Positions 21,984-21,995 of a DNA stretch of 21,995 nucleotides are shown here, in pieces. How positions within the stretch are numbered: the stretch's first letter is position 1; the number at the start of each line of letters is the position of its first letter. A program made the translations under genes and the position numbers. The DNA is taken from positions 1-21,995 of the forward strand of contig CANPYQ010000004.1 of NCBI GenBank assembly GCA_947588865.1, written 5' to 3'. The DNA is from an uncultured Bacilli bacterium. Lineage in GTDB: Bacteria > Bacillota_I > Bacilli_A > RF39 > UBA660. Under the pieces are notes generated by a model. That model had not been told where the DNA came from and made no database searches. It was given only the letters and a program-made list of their open reading frames with translations.

Positions 21984-21995
21984 ATCTTTTGCTTG

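Noticed and set aside
1..21995. CRISPR array, tRNA, rRNA, riboswitch or insertion sequence
   Set aside because: No regularly spaced repeats, no recognisable cloverleaf or rRNA motifs, no transposase frame and no riboswitch-like leader seen; short structured RNAs could still be missed by eye.

Overview
This looks like a chromosomal segment from a very AT-rich Gram-positive bacterium, probably an uncultured gut-type Firmicute (Bacilli/Mollicutes-related or Clostridia). The evidence is a class B sortase with wall-anchored substrates, an LTA-synthase-type enzyme, strong Shine-Dalgarno (SD) sites and compact intergenic regions. TGA is used as a stop (for example the tspO-like gene at 14120-14122) and Trp is coded by TGG, so the code is standard and not the Mycoplasma one. 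No rRNA, tRNA, CRISPR array, insertion sequence or phage gene was found.

Left part (1-8000) is a surface and envelope region. It holds a broken XRE-type regulator at the edge, a membrane-anchored DUF4163-like protein, and two divergent secreted proteins (1266-2531 minus, 3118-3864 plus). Both secreted proteins end in a 35-residue tail with the same non-LPXTG sorting motif (x-P-N-T-x-D). A class B sortase follows (3945-4754), then a stress-type SDR oxidoreductase, a VanZ-family membrane protein and, divergently, a secreted CAP-domain protein. The first wall protein has the most striking signal in the window: perfect consensus -35 and -10 hexamers separated by a 19-bp spacer that contains a run of ten G, the layout expected of a slipped-strand phase-variable promoter.

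Middle part (8000-14150) holds a giant MMPL/RND-type transporter with six tandem ~76-residue repeats in its second exported loop, a small lipoprotein, a rhomboid protease and a TspO/MBR protein.

Right part (14144-21995) holds the RNA-binding factor Tex, translationally coupled to an unknown single-pass membrane protein, then an LtaS-like phosphoglycerol transferase with Ser at the usual Thr nucleophile position, a thymidylate kinase of the GTDCSGKE type, a 21-codon ORF that matches the C-terminal end of ClpP, and a large type IV pilin-like protein whose C-terminus is an FGE/SUMF1-like (C-type-lectin-type) domain. The last ~100 bp of that gene are much richer in G+C than the surroundings and resemble a variable region of the kind targeted by diversity-generating retroelements, although no reverse transcriptase or template repeat lies in the window.

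Promoters are unusually readable: many have TATAAT preceded by TGn, and leaders of about 10-20 nt. These were used to choose starts downstream of the longest open frames for several genes. Together the genes describe envelope building and surface display (sortase, LTA-like polymer synthesis, MMPL export, rhomboid, CAP protein, pilin-like protein), with possible phase variation and diversification of surface proteins. All functional statements are by eye from motifs; no database search was run.
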